Source: Fremontodendron californicum
Lineage: Eukaryota; Streptophyta; Magnoliopsida; Malvales; Malvaceae
NCBI GenBank assembly: GCA_030761205.1
Contig: JAULJL010000047.1
Location: 1,619,501-1,683,500 of the forward strand
Reading direction: 5' to 3'
Length of the DNA: 64,000 bases
The notes below the pieces were generated by a model that was not told the DNA's origin, did not search any database, and saw only the letters and a list, made by a program, of their open reading frames with translations. The translations under genes were made by a program, and so were the position numbers. Positions 39,456 through 51,500 of this stretch are shown here, piece after piece. Numbering within the stretch: the first letter of the stretch is position 1; each line of letters starts with the position of its first letter.

Positions 39456-42068
39456 TTTAATGAAAATTTTGAAAGCTTTGAAAAGAAAAAAAAACTATGG
39501 GGGACAAAGCTCAAGGCTAAAGGAGGTTGCTGGGGGAAAAAAGGGAGTGACTTAGCAAAAGAAAATAAAAGCAAGGGTTTTTGTTATGGGGTTTTAACTG
39601 TTATTTATTAATGTAACTTTGTTAAAAAGAAAATGAAAGGCGGTTATTTGCAGAGGAATAGCATCAACCGAAAATCAAGCAATTTTTGTGATCATGGGAG
39701 AGAGAGAAAACCAAAAAGAACCCAATAAATGAAACTGAAAGGTAAGAGAAAAGAAAAAATATATATAAATATCCTAAAAAACTGGAAGAAAATTTATACC
39801 CATATTTTCTTATATATTTCACTACAAGAAACCGCCATAGATTTTTTTTATTTATTTATTAAAAGCAGATAAGAAACAGAGCAAAAAGAAGACCCAGAAT
39901 GGAAAACAGAGAATTGGATTTGTTTGAGGAATCAAAGGGAAAATATTGGAAGTTTATTGAGTATAAAAGATGGGTTTTGAAGGAAATATTGAAACAAAAA
40001 TGGAGTTTTGAGAAAAGAAGAGTTGAAGAACAGAGAAGAAACAAGGGAGTGGAAGAACATAGAAAAATAATATTTAGAAGGTGTTTGTGTTTAAAAAGAG
40101 AATGTGAAATTTTAAAAAAGGTAAGAGAAAAAGTTGACAAATCAAGAAAAGGTTGATTAAACCATTAAAAAGACAAAATCAAATCACCACATAAAAAGAA
40201 TTATTATATTAAAATTTGGGATTTTCTTTTCTGTGATGGGAATGTGAAAAAAAAAAAAAAAAAGGGTTTTGGAAGGAAGTGCTAACGGCTATAAGTAAAG
40301 ACCATTGTGCTTTGAAAAAGTTGAATAGCTTTAGGGTTGATAATCTCTAGAGAGAAAAGGGAATATAATAATATCAACAATAATTGTGAAAAAATTATTC
40401 ATTTATTTATAAATTGGTTTAAGAAATTTTAATGAAATTTTAAGATAGAGAGGTTTTGAAAGTTCTTCTCTTTGGGTTGTGTTGAGTGTTTTTTTTTGTT
40501 GGGTTTAGCATTATCGGATTCGAAATAAATATTGAATATAAATATATATTTTGATATGAGTATATTTAATTTTTTTAAATTTTTTAATTTTTTTATATAT
40601 TTGCAATATTATATTTTTATGCTTCATATTTAAATATAAATCAAACAAAAATGGTGGACATATATATTTAATTTTTTAAAAATTTTTAATGTATTTAAGA
40701 GATTATATATTATATATCATATTCGAATATGCAATAAATATTGTAAAAAAAATTAGAGTCGGTAACACAAGTTTAGCATGTAAGAGTAAAGAAAGAGACA
40801 ATTTTTTTTTTCTTTGCTTTTTTTTTTTCTTGTTAAGTTAATTGTATTTAAAACTCCGAAAACAAAATTTATTAAGCAATAATAAATTATATTTAATGAA
40901 AATCTATGGTTTAACAGTTATTTACTTATTTTTAAGATAATTTGATTTAATTATAATCTTTACAAATGGTTTTTGTCTTTTTGAAACTATTATAATATTT
41001 TTTTTTTGTCTTTTTAAGACAATAAATTAAATTTTAAGGTTGAATTACTACACAATTTCTAATACTATTATAAAAAATCAAAATTTTCTTCATAATAGCC
41101 CTACTGAAATAAATTTTTTTTATCTTGTAATCATATTTTCCAATAAAAAATAAATAAAACATAAATAACAATTTAATTATCCTTACCTCAACAGAAGTAC
41201 AGAACTTATTAGGGGAAGGATCATGGAAGAAAAACGATGCCGTTTTCAAAAGTATCAACTGCTTTGAATTTGGGTTCGACGTCGGCCTCTGACAACCCAC
41301 GTTTATGAAGCACATTTTCCTATGTAAGATCAACCCGCCACTGTACGGTCATCTGATTCATATTTTCACCAATTTATTTTTCTTTAAAGATAATATTAGA
41401 AAAAAAGTTTTGTTTTGGGATTTTAATTTTTGATAGATTATTTATTTATTAAAATTATATTTAAAATATTATTTATTTTTATATAAATTTTAACACATTA
41501 ATAATTTATATTATATAAAATTTAATATATTTATATTATTTTTTTATATTGTCTATACTATTATTAAAGAAAATGATTGAGTTGGTGTCACTTAGTCAAG
41601 TAACATCAACTCAATCATTAAAAATATTAAAAAATTATTAAATATATATACTTATTATTAAAAGGAATGATCGAATTGATGTTACTGAATTAAGTGATAC
41701 CAACTTAGATATTAAAAATATTAAAAAACCATTAAATATTAAATAATTAAAAATTAAATAAAAATATTTTTATCTTTTCAAATTTTAAATTTTAAATTTC
41801 ATATACATATATATTATTTTAAATATACATAATTATTTTTAAAAAAAATTATCAACTAAACCAAAAAAACAATTCACTTTTTCAAAAATTATATTTTCAC
41901 CCACTATGTGTCAAATTCTAATATTTATAATTTTATTTTATGAAAACATGTTTTTTTTTTTTTTTTCTTTCAAATCGTCGGTTGCCGACACACGGTTTCA
42001 ATTAAAAGTCGTAAAGGGGGAGCGTAAGATTGGGAAAAGTGACTTTATTTTGTTTGTATTCGAGATTA
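39456..42068. other. GH17 upstream region and AT-rich spacer
   Basis: 39456-40300 is purine-rich on the plus strand (leader/promoter of GH17). 41530-41720 has two related blocks with inverted 'tgattgagttggtgtcac' words. 41185-41330 contains 'gaaaacggcatcgttttt' (minus strand), a phrase common in plant promoters and leaders, but no convincing gene. Confidence 0.4.
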
Positions 42069-42653
42069 GGGAAAATATGAAAAACATGCAGTGCACAGTA
42101 GATTTATTGTCAAATGGTGTAATGAATAAAAGTTATTTGAAAAAGAGAAATGAATAATTAAAAATTATTATAAAGGATAATGTAAAAACAAAATTACCCT
42201 TCATGAAAAAACTTACTTTTCTTTTTTATTTCATTAAGGAAATATTATTTTTTAAAAATTTTAATTGAAAATAAATTTAAAAAATAAAATATTTAAATAT
42301 ATATATTTTTAAAAATTTTAAAAAATTTTAAAAAATAAATAAATATTAATTTTAGGCATATTATTTTTATTATTTTTAATTTTTTAATTAAAAAAAGTAA
42401 ATAAAAAATTTAAAAATTTATTTTTTAAAATTAAAAAGTTTTTATTTTCAGAATATTTATTTTTTAATTAAAAATTAAATTAAAAAATAAAAGAAAAAGA
42501 GAAGAAAAAGTTTTTTTATTAAGGATAATTTTGTCTTTACAATATCCTTTTTAACAATTTTTATTTATTCATTTTTCTTTTTCAAATAACTTTTATTCAT
42601 TACACCATTTGACAATAATTCTACTGTGCACTGCATGTTTTTCATATTTTCCC
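42069..42653. mobile_element. Element with long inverted repeats of about 125 bp
   Basis: Begins GGGAAAATATGAAAAACATG and its reverse complement closes the element at 42653. The inverted match extends through 'cagtgcacagtagatttatt' and 'ataaaagttatttgaaaaag' for about 125 bp on each side. The centre is AT-rich. The flanks TCGAGATTA and AAAAGATTA share 6 of 9, so a Mutator-like 9-bp TSD is possible but not shown. Confidence 0.75.
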
Positions 42654-43928
42654 AAAAGATTATGGGAAGTTTCTTCAAAGTACTGTTTGGATAGCTACTT
42701 AATTGTTTTGTCGCTTTTGGGATATTTGGAAAGTGATTTCATTTTTGAGTTTACTTTGTATTAACTTTTGAACTTTCATGAATCCTTGTCTATTCATTTT
42801 CGTCCAAAAAAATAATACTAAATATCAATTCATCATGAAAAAAGAAGTATTTCCAATCTTACTTTGTGATATTAAGATTATACGACAATAATACCCATTT
42901 TATATGAGGATTTTAATTTATTTAATGGCTAGTAATTAAAGATATTAATAAAATATTTTGCTAACAAATGCTCTTAGGGTACTTTTTAAGGTTAGTTAAT
43001 ATATTATTTATAGTAATAATATTGTATTAAATATAAAAGTTGATAATTTTATTCATCATTTTTAATGCATTGATTGAAGATATTACTATATTTAGTAACC
43101 TTAAAAAGTGCCCTTAAGACACTCGTTAGCAAAATTCATTAATAAATTAGATCGGATCAAATTTGATTAATTTTTTTCGTGTAATTAAAAATATTAATGA
43201 ATTGGATCGAATTCGATTGATCACATTTGAAAAACTCATAAGGGTTAAAAATTAGTAAATGCAAGGGGCTTTAATTCAAGCACCAATTTATCTACCTTGC
43301 ATTTTTGCATTAATGAGATAGAACTGTAGCCTTTAATGACAATATGATTGGATCTGATCATATGTGTATTTATGTCGAATTTGTATTATTTTTTCATATT
43401 ATAATTATGTTTAGGGTATTAATATTTATATAAATTTTGACACGTTAATAATTCGTTATATATAAATTTTAACACGTTTTTATATTCGTATCATATCGTA
43501 TTTTATTTTAAATAATCGTGACATATCCAAAATTATCAAATCTAAAAATACATCCAATAAATTCTACAAATGACATGTGAAAAATTCCTTTCTTAAATTA
43601 GATATATTTAAATAAAGTTAATTACTATCTTTGGTTGCATCTTACTAACTAAAGTCTTTTCCAATTCTTCAATCTCTAGCTGTTTTCATTAAAGTTTTGC
43701 TCCCTTAAAACTTACCTTTCCTCGAATTTGATAGGTAGTTAGTTACCTTCCTCCCTTTTTCCTTTTCCAATAATTAAAATTTTTTTTTGGCCGACCAACA
43801 TCCTGGCCTAGTGATGGCATGATGGCCCGAGTTCGAGCCCCCACTCCCCTTTCCCCATCTTTAATACTTATAAAAAAAAAATTAATTAAAATTTTACTTA
43901 CCTTTTTTTCCTATTGATTGATACATCC
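42654..43928. other. AT-rich spacer
   Basis: Inverted blocks around 42955-43140 ('aaggttagttaatat...' and 'tagtaaccttaaaaagtgcc') resemble those near 8785-8950 and may be a decayed MITE. 43370-43545 is a decayed family-D piece. No gene was seen. Confidence 0.4.
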
Positions 43929-44188
43929 TAGAGGTGCTCATGGTCGGGCTGGATCGTGGTCCGAATTTTTTTGAATTCCTTTATTCAGGCCTGATCTTGG
44001 ATCGGATCGGGCTGGTTCGTCAATCCGTATTTATTGTTCATCAAATTAAAATTTTATTTTTATTTTTTTAATATATTTTTAAAATTAAATTTAAAAGTAT
44101 TATTTTTTTATTAGATGAATATTGATCTGAACCAGATCGACTCGAATTACCAAAATCTCTGCTCAACCCCGACCTGTGAGCAGGTCTA
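43929..44188 (+). mobile_element. hAT-like element, CATGGTCGGGC type (family F), 260 bp
   Basis: Begins TAGAGGTGCTCATGGTCGGG and ends GTGAGCAGGTCTA. The flanks ATACATCC and TTACATCC match at 7 of 8. Confidence 0.82.
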
Positions 44189-45833
44189 TTACATCCTCCC
44201 CAATTTCCCTTCCAAAAGGAAAAGGATAGATGGAGTTTGAAGCAATGTCAAAAAATCATAAACTCTAGATTTCAAGTGGATAGATCTTTATTTGAAAGCA
44301 ACCCTTATCTTCTCCTTCAGCTGACCTACTTAGTTATCACGCGTCTTTGTTGACGCGCAAAGATTGTTGGACTGCACCCACTAAAGTATTATTCGTTTTG
44401 GAGCTTGACATGATCTAATAATTTTTCTTTTCATTCAAAAAAACCTTTTCGGTAAATAAATAGTGACTTTTACTTATAAAGTCATAATCCAATTTTTACT
44501 TATTAGATATGAGATCGTTTTTTAGGTTAACAATCTTCTTTGGACAATTCAATAGATAGAAAACTAAACAAATAATATCAGCTGAATTTTTTTTGATACA
44601 AAGAGACCGTAACCTAAAGATAGAGAAAAGATATTTCGTATTTATACACAAAAATAAACCATTGATATCCAACATGCTCAAACCCATTTTTTAAGTTTAA
44701 TATTTTTATTCAAACTCTCCTAAATATAAACGAATTATCCGATCCTTGAGCAGATCTATTCTCGGCCTCGGCAATGGTTACTGATTTGCCGACCCACTAC
44801 TAATAAGTGAACGCTGTTAAAAGTTTGGGAGTTGGGTTTTTGTCGATTTTGGGGTTGGCTTGATTGTTTTATTTGGGCTGGCTTTCTCTTATCGTTTTGG
44901 GCGTTTGTTCCTTTTGTTATTTGGGTTGCTTTTCTTTTGAATTTGAACTTTGTTCATTTTGTTTATTTTATTATTATTTTTTTTATAAAAAAATATCGCA
45001 GTTTAAAGATAAGAAAATAATTACGGATGCTGAAATTCAAAATTTAAATTTGTTGAATGTCAATTTTTAAAAATGATTATATGAGCCAACTCTCCGGATT
45101 CATGTTGTTTAGTTGTATTGCTTTTCTTTTCACTTTGGACTTTGTTCATGTTATTTAGTTGCATTTACAAAAAATTTAATTCTTATTATTTTCTTAGATC
45201 ACTCATTTGCAAGAGAACTAATATTGAAGACAATAAAAAGGAAAGGAAGCATCATCGTTCCGCAGTCTGAATTTTTTTTTTTTTTGTATCCAAACCCGTT
45301 TCAGGTCAGGCCGAGCTCAACATAAAAGCTCGTTTTACTATTTAAAAAATATTAAAAAATTATTTTTATAATTAAATTTAAAATAAAATTTTTTATTTAA
45401 TTAATAGTAATTCGGTTTGGACCAACTCGAATTATCAAAACCTTACCCAAGCCCAACCCAATTTAGGCCTCTCGGGTCCAAAAGATTATCCGACCCTTGA
45501 GTAGGTCTAGGAAGGAGTAGGCATGCATCATTTGGAAAATGATTAATCAAAAGCTTGCTATCTCTTCTCATCCTTGAATTTCAACATATGCCCCAAAGCC
45601 CTGAGGCTTTATAAAAGTAGCAATGAAAATTTCAGTGGGTGACATTATTTAGCATCAAATACAAAAATATAATAATCAAGTTGTTTGATATTAGGATGTT
45701 AAATTGCAAATTAAGTTATATCCTCTTACAAATGAAAGCAAAGTCTTTGATCAGATCAAGCTATGTTTCCTGAAATTAATCAGGATCTTGTCTTAAATGA
45801 TTACATAATCAAACAGATAAAGAATCAATCCCT
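44189..45833. other. Spacer and MYR2-like 3' region
   Basis: 44995-45095 is a decayed minus-strand SINE ('gatgctgaaattcaaaatt'). 45290-45509 is a decayed family-F element ending 'cttgagtaggtcta'. The last ~250 bp are probably the MYR2-like 3' UTR. The short ORFs here are low-complexity and unsupported. Confidence 0.4.
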
Positions 45834-47150
45834 TCAGCTCCAACTGAGACCATTCAGATCAAACTGTTTGCAACTTGGAACTGCATCAATATTTTCTTGA
45901 TGAACATTTAAATCCAACTTTGTTGCAAAGTAAGCTAATCTATTAACTGTATCTACCCTTTCTTCTTCTTCTTCTTCTTCTTCATTTCTTCCTTTAAATT
46001 TTCCCTCAGAAAAGCTGCTGCCATGAACTTTCTCTCCTTGTAATCCTTCTGCAAAAAACATTCTTCTTCTTTCACCATTGTTGTGTATTTCGTGTTCTTT
46101 TGAAGATCCTTCACATGAGGTTAAGCAACTATCCATTGAACAATCAGTGGGTGGAGCTGGAGTTGTTTGTGTTTGTTTGGGGCATAAATTTTGCAAGTTT
46201 TTCAAATCTGAAAACGTGGAATTCAGGCATTGGTTTGAGGCTTTAGAAACCAATTCAGTTAGCTGAACTTTGGCTACTTCAAGCCCTACGGAACCCAGAT
46301 TTTGTCTATGGAGAGTCTCTTGAGCTTTTTCAAGCACCGATTGTAAGTATTTCCCTTGCGCCTCAATACGAAGCTGTAAATGTCTTTGTACCTGGTTCAG
46401 TTAAGAACTTATAAGAATGCAGCTAACTGTTTACCTATCTTGTTCCGAGTTTCGACTCCTCATTTTTCTTGAAGTATCCATATCCGATACCATTGTCCGA
46501 TGTATATATAGATATGGGTATGGGATATGATCCTCCAAGAATCTTTCAATTACATGAAAATTCATGGTTGAAAAAACCAGATTAGAGGTCAAACCAATGT
46601 GACCTCCGGTTCCCGGTATAAGATTTTTAAATATTTTAAAAATAATTTTAATGTTAAATAAATCTTAAATATAGTAAATAATTAATAAAAATAAGTATTT
46701 AGCTTAGTGGTATAGTTTTTAATATAATTCTAAAAAGTTATGGGTTCAAATCTTATCACTTATAAAAAATAATTAAAAAAAATAAAAAACAGGTTTTTAC
46801 CGGTTGAACTGATTTTTGGTCGGTTCAATTAAATCCGGTTTTATTATACCCGCCGGACCGGATAGGGCACCGATTCCACGTTCAACCGATCAATTTTTTT
46901 ATTTAATGCGGAAATCTTGAAAAAAATTGAATATATCCGTGTCCGATATTCACATCCGAATCTGAGTAACATAGTTGTCAACTACCCTTAAAAATCATTT
47001 CCAAAGCTCTAATTTTATGTACCTCAAGCTGCTCATGCAGCCTTCTCTGCACTTCGATTTGCATTTGCAGCGCTTCGCCTATTTGCATGCCCCTGGTTTT
47101 ATGAACAAAGTCAGTGTATTCAAAGTCAGTGTATATATATATATATATAG

Positions 47151-47181
<31 letters not shown>

Positions 47182-48667
47182 GAAATAGATGACTGAATCC
47201 ATGTTATTCGGACTCAGGTGTAAGTGTCGGACACGGGTATGTGTCCGACACGGATGTGTTCAATTCTTTTCAAGATTTTCATGTATTTAGAGGGTCTTTG
47301 AAAGATTATATCTCCATACTCATGTCCGGATATGCGTCGAATACGGATGTCAAACATGAGTATTTCAAGAAAAATAAGAGTCGGAGCAACGTAGGACTGA
47401 ATGCAAGCAAAACTAACAATGGAGATTTATCTTCTTACTTGTTTGTCTGAGGTCCAATACTTAAGTTATTCATGTGCGTCCCGTTTGCTTCACACATTCT
47501 ATCTTCTGCCATTGCAACCGCACCTATATCCATTGAGTCGAAATACAATCTTTCAGAGTGAAACTCTCAACAGGAAAAATCATTATTTGAAGCTTTCAAA
47601 ATCACCAATAAATAGTTGAAAAAAACTTGTCGGAAAGCGACAGGGGAACAACACTTTCCTCTTACCTATTTTGTTACTGCCATTAATAGCTTGTCCATGG
47701 AGATTTTTACTAAGCCTGTATTTCTGCAACCAAACGAGAGATATAATTAGCCCTTGTAAAACATTAATGGAATCATCATAAAATTTGATCTTTTCGAACT
47801 CGGTTTGTAACTCATTATAAGTTCGTAGAAACAAAGAGAAGATATGTACGAACGAGATTTTCAACAATAAGAAAAAGGAAAAGGATTAATTAACTGGATT
47901 GTACTGTAGTTTTAGGACATTTTTTGAGTTTCACCATAATTTTTTTTTTTCTTTCCATTTTTGATCTAATGACAGGGAAAGACAACAAGGGATGGCCCTC
48001 CATATTCCTTAACCTCCTCTTAATCATTGGTGAAGATCGGGATTAGTTGACGTGTTTTTGGTTGCATCGTGTTTATCGTGGTTGTGAGCATAATGAAATC
48101 GGCAGTCAATCAAGATAAATATGGACGATAAATATTGGTCACGGAGAGAACCAAAACCGTAAAATAACGACTGTAACATCGCGTTGCGGCCGCTATTTAA
48201 ATCCCTTGGAGTAGCTAGATTTAACATAAGACAGACACTTAATTTTATGAAGAAAATTCTCCAGATGATGTTTGATAAATTACCTGAAGATGACTCTTGA
48301 GATGGTATAAGGTAAGGCCTGGAATTCCCATTAGTTTCATGACAGTTTTAGGAGTAGCCTCTGCAACAAAAAAAGAAAAGAAAAGTACAATTATTTGTAT
48401 TAGCCTAAGGCAGTTTATGCATGATTTACTCAAAATATACTTCTTGAGACCTTTTTTTTTGTACTCACTATCTGCTCCTCCAAGCTGATTAACAGCTTCA
48501 ATGAATCGCTCGTGAAGATCAGCCGTCCATTTCAATCTTGGCTTTGCATCAGTTGATAGAACAAGACCAGAATCTCCAGGGCCATTCCCACCTTGCAAGA
48601 ACAAATGTCTCTCAGGAGGAATCGACATTCTTGAAGAAGGATAGATGTTCTTCCCTTGTTGGTACAT
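45834..48667 (-). CDS. MYR2: MYR2-like GARP/MYB-CC transcription factor
   Basis: DNA-binding regulator of the G2-like (GARP) MYB-CC family. Arabidopsis MYR1/MYR2 repress flowering under low light. Exons (minus): 48667-48469, 48360-48284, 47723-47666, 47523-47439, 47092-47023 and 46391-45834; the joined frame is 348 aa. The GARP domain (about 42-97) runs from AKPRLKWTADLHERFIEAVN through GIPGLTLYHLKSHLQ to KYRLSK. The MYB-CC coiled coil contains ALQMQIEVQRRLHEQLE (to 163) followed by VQRHLQLRIEAQGKYLQ. The C-terminus has LDLNVH and ends FDLNGLSWS, close to Arabidopsis MYR2 (FDLNGFSWN). A run of eight Glu followed by Arg is encoded by a GAA/GAG microsatellite. Introns 4 and 5 carry MITE-A copies. 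The short introns 1 and 2 split the GARP domain, as in relatives. Confidence 0.93.
45960..45985 (-). repeat. Coding GAA microsatellite (poly-Glu) in MYR2-like gene
   Basis: TTC repeats on the plus strand encode consecutive Glu residues (NEEEEEEEER) in the last exon. The length changes in steps of one residue without shifting the frame. Confidence 0.9.
46435..46974 (+). mobile_element. MITE-A copy split by a family-J element, MYR2-like intron 5
   Basis: MITE-A sequence runs from 46435 to about 46560, then resumes at about 46907 and ends GAATCTGAGTAACATAG. The break falls in the 'tacatggaaatcttgg' region. The intervening family-J element spans 46563-46906. Confidence 0.82.
46563..46906 (+). 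mobile_element. Family-J fold-back element inside a MITE-A
   Basis: Has the same blocks as 33475-33882: 'gacctccggttcccgg', the A-box-like TAGCTTAGTGG, the B-box-like GGTTCAAATC and 'cgccggaccggatagg'. The flanking repeats are not clear-cut here. Confidence 0.78.
47131..47180. repeat. TA microsatellite, MYR2-like intron 4
   Basis: About 48 bp of TA with one GA interruption, 39 nt into intron 4 on the gene strand. Confidence 0.9.
47199..47394 (-). mobile_element. MITE-A copy, MYR2-like intron 4
   Basis: Ends CCATGTTATTCGGACTC and GAGTCGGAGCAACGTAG. The perfect TSD GACTGAAT lies at 47191-47198 and 47395-47402. Confidence 0.93.
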
Positions 48668-49072
48668 TTTGTCGGACGTAATGGATGTTATCCCGGTAAA
48701 TTACGTATATACTGTAAATATCAGCGAAGAAAAGAGAGCCGAAACCGTAAAATAACGGCCGTAATATCGCTTTCTTTCCTCTCTTTGATCTTCTATCTGC
48801 TAACCCTTTAATTCTACAACTTGATTATGCTATATTCTTTGATAAAAATTTCCTCAAAAACTGATATCTTTTGCTAGACAAAACTTTTCACGGGCTGCTA
48901 TCACTTATCACCTCTCTCCCTTATGGCTAAGTTCTTACAAGCAAAAGGTGACCTCCAAGCATGGCTTTTATAAAGCAATATAGAGGGGGGCTAATATGGG
49001 AAGAGTTTTGAGAAGCATAGAATCTGGGTCGACACAGCTGATTGAAACAACCTTACCCGATCCAATATTGAA
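48668..49072. other. MYR2-like promoter region
   Basis: The immediate upstream stretch 48720-48770 shares 'gaaaccgtaaaataacg' with intron 2 (48145-48165) and with 57495-57520, a dispersed 'gttacgatcgctattttg' repeat. A CT-rich leader-like stretch lies at 48765-48950. Confidence 0.4.
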
Positions 49073-49303
49073 GTGACTGAAAAAGAGATATTGTCCCTCT
49101 AACTTTTTAACTGTGGGTTTACATTACTCGAATTTGGGTGTGAATAGGGTATATTTAAATTTTTTTAAAAATTTTTATGTATTTGAAAGGTCATTAGAAG
49201 ATCATATCTCTTACTCATATCCGGATATACGTGTCGGACTCGGATATATTTACAGTGACTGAAAAAGATATATTGTCTCCCTCCAACTTTGTTAACTGTG
49301 TGT

Positions 49304-49483
49304 CTATGTTACTCGGACTCGGATATTAGTATCGGACACGGGTATGTTTATTTTTTTTAAAGATTTTCATGTATTTGGAAGGTCATTGGAGGATTATATC
49401 TTCATACCCATGTCCGAATATGCGTCGGAAATTAGTGTCGTACACGAATACTTTAAAAAAAAATAAAAAGTCGGAACAACATA
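49304..49483 (-). mobile_element. MITE-A copy upstream of MYR2-like
   Basis: Begins CTATGTTACTCGGACTCGG and ends AAGTCGGAACAACATA. The flanks share ACTGTG only. Confidence 0.8.
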
Positions 49484-49607
49484 ACTGTGAGCCATATATA
49501 TACCTTAATTTGAAGTCTGCTTTCTATTCTAAGACAGTGAAAGCCATTTAAATTCTTGAAAACAACCAACTTTTCTGAAAACACCTCAGGACTTGCATTA
49601 AGTACTT

Positions 49608-49788
49608 GTATTATTCGGATTCGGGTGTGAGTATTACATACAGGTATCTTTAATTTTTTTTTTAAGATTTTCATATATTTGGAAGGTCATTGGAGAGTCA
49701 TATCCCTATACCCATGTCCGGATATGCGTCGGACATAAATGTCGGACTCGAATACTTAAAAATAAAAATAAAAAGTCAAACAATATAG
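49608..49788 (-). mobile_element. Diverged MITE-A copy
   Basis: Contains 'attattcggattcgggtg' at the left and 'aagtcaaacaatatag' at the right, with the usual internal 'cccatgtccggatatgcg'. Part of the tandem duplication. Confidence 0.75.
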
Positions 49789-50267
49789 CTGTGGGCCATA
49801 TATATATATACCTTTGAAGTCTGCTTTCTATTCTAAGACAGTGGAAGCCATTTGAATTCCTGAATACAATAAACTTTTTTGAAAACACCTCAGGACTTGC
49901 ATTAAGTACTGGGAATTGATCCACCAAACTTTTTCTTTTTTTGTTTGTTTATGAGAATTCGTATTCGTCCCTACTGGCAAAGGCAAGAATCTTATTCCCG
50001 GATTTTATAAAGGCTGAAGGAATTTTCTGACTTGGGTTAGGGGAATCCACTATCTATATATGTTTGTCTTGAGACCGTCAAAAAAGGCTTACCCGGCCTT
50101 CCATACTCTCAACTTCAAGGAAGATTCTTAGAACTCTTTATATGCCTTTGTTCCTCAATCCTCACCTTGTTGTTCAAGTCGTTTTTCAGTTGTAATGAGA
50201 ATATAAATAAGGTTTAGTTCAATGTCATCTAATATTAAAGGGAGTAGATGGAGAGATCAGGGTTTAA

Positions 50268-50790
50268 TCCAATTGGTTCATGTAATTATCTTAAAAGATA
50301 ATATTCAATAGTGATGAAAAAAGCAAACCGGATCGACCGATCGGACCAGTTGAATCGAAAATCGATTATTTATTCGGTCCGATACTTATAAAAAACCAAG
50401 TATATAGTGAACTAATAAAAAATCGATTCAATCGGTTAAAAACCGATTTTTAGTTAATTTTATTATTATTTTATTAAAAAATTAATTGTAAATGATAAGA
50501 TTTAAACTTTTAACCTCTTAATCATATAGTAATTACTATACCATTAAGCCAAATACATTTTTTATTAACTAATGACTATAGTTTAATATTTATTTAATAT
50601 TAAAATTATCTATTTAATATTTAATTGACTTTTAAATTGAACAATCCGATTTAATCGGTTAGACCGATTGAATTGATTGAACCGATGATTCAGAGGTCAC
50701 ACCAATTTGACTTTCAATATATTTTTTCAACATTAATATTCAATAAATTTAAAATTTAAATCTTAACATTTATAATTTTTTTTTTTTATC
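50268..50790 (+). mobile_element. Decayed SINE interrupted by a family-J element
   Basis: The left part (to 50310) is 'ccaattggttcatgtaatta'; the right part from 50746 has 'tttaaaatttaaatctta' then a T tract. Joined at the 12-bp TSD they follow the order of the SINE at 58775-58913. Confidence 0.7.
50311..50733 (-). mobile_element. Family-J fold-back element inside a SINE
   Basis: 423 bp. The perfect 12-bp TSD TAATATTCAATA lies at 50299-50310 and 50734-50745. On the minus strand it has the A-box-like TGGCTTAATGG and the B-box-like GTTTAAATC, flanked by inverted ACCGATT/AATCGGT blocks. Confidence 0.85.
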
Positions 50791-51500
50791 TTAAAATGGG
50801 TCTCATTATATTTGGAGAATGTAGAAGAAGATTCTTTTGACTGAAGCACCTAGAAGCTTTGGGATTTGATACATACAAGAAAAAGATAAATTAAAATAGG
50901 GGGAAGAAAGATGCTCTTCCTTGTAGATTGTTTTGAGGCAAAGAATAGAATAAGGAATACATTCCATTTTTGTCTCCTTCAGTAAGTTTGGTACTTATTC
51001 AGCCTTTACAGTATTATTATTTAGAAGTTAAGAAGGGGACCCAAATCTTTTTTGCATTCTTCAATTAGCATAAAACAGCCGACCGCCCCGCCGGCCGCCG
51101 GCCGGCCCCCTTAACGGCGAATCCTAAGCACCTTAGGAACCCGATGAAAAGAAGAAAATAAAGGATTTGTACTTGCAATCATACTTGCATTTTTGTTGAA
51201 ATATATGACAATTCCTGGCCCTGGAGATGACAATTTGCCCTTGACCTAATTTGTGCCTTTTTTGTGCTTTCTTGATTCTTTTGTATGAATCTATACCACT
51301 CTTTTTTTCTCTATTTGATTACTTTCTTATCTTAATTAAGCTATAAAAAGGTTTCTTAAATAATATAATCCCTCTTTCTCTATATTTATACAGAAATGTC
51401 AGCTGAAATGAATGTAGAAATCCATGAAAAACACATGCAAATTGTTCTTTTTTTCCATGCATGAATCTGCACGTCGAAAACATGGAGTCATGCATTATAT

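Larger units (their letters stand above)
49073..49910. repeat. Serial tandem duplications carrying MITE-A copies
   Basis: 'gtgactgaaaaag' plus the following sequence occurs at 49073 and 49255 (offset 182). 'gccatatatata' with 'tgaagtctgctttctattct' and its neighbours occurs at about 49491 and 49795 (offset about 305). MITE-A copies, all minus strand, lie at about 49115-49250 (decayed), 49304-49483 and 49608-49788 within the units. Confidence 0.82.
49911..51500. other. Gene-free stretch with nested SINE/family-J and a GC-rich spot
   Basis: 49920-50260 has no recognised feature. 50268-50790 is a SINE interrupted by a family-J element. 51079-51110 is a 32-bp G/C block. The rest is AT-rich with no credible exon. 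Confidence 0.4.

Noticed and set aside
39899..40156. Lys/Glu-rich 85-codon ORF
   Set aside because: Purine-rich low-complexity sequence in the GH17 upstream region; no family resemblance.
41034..41333. 99-codon minus-strand ORF with a splice-donor-like end
   Set aside because: No recognisable protein. The 'aaaacggcatcgttttt' stretch is a common non-coding plant phrase and no partner exon was found.
44832..45325. Phe/Leu-rich ORFs suggesting a membrane protein
   Set aside because: T-rich sequence naturally gives Phe/Leu codons. The region holds SINE and family-F remnants and no splice-consistent gene.
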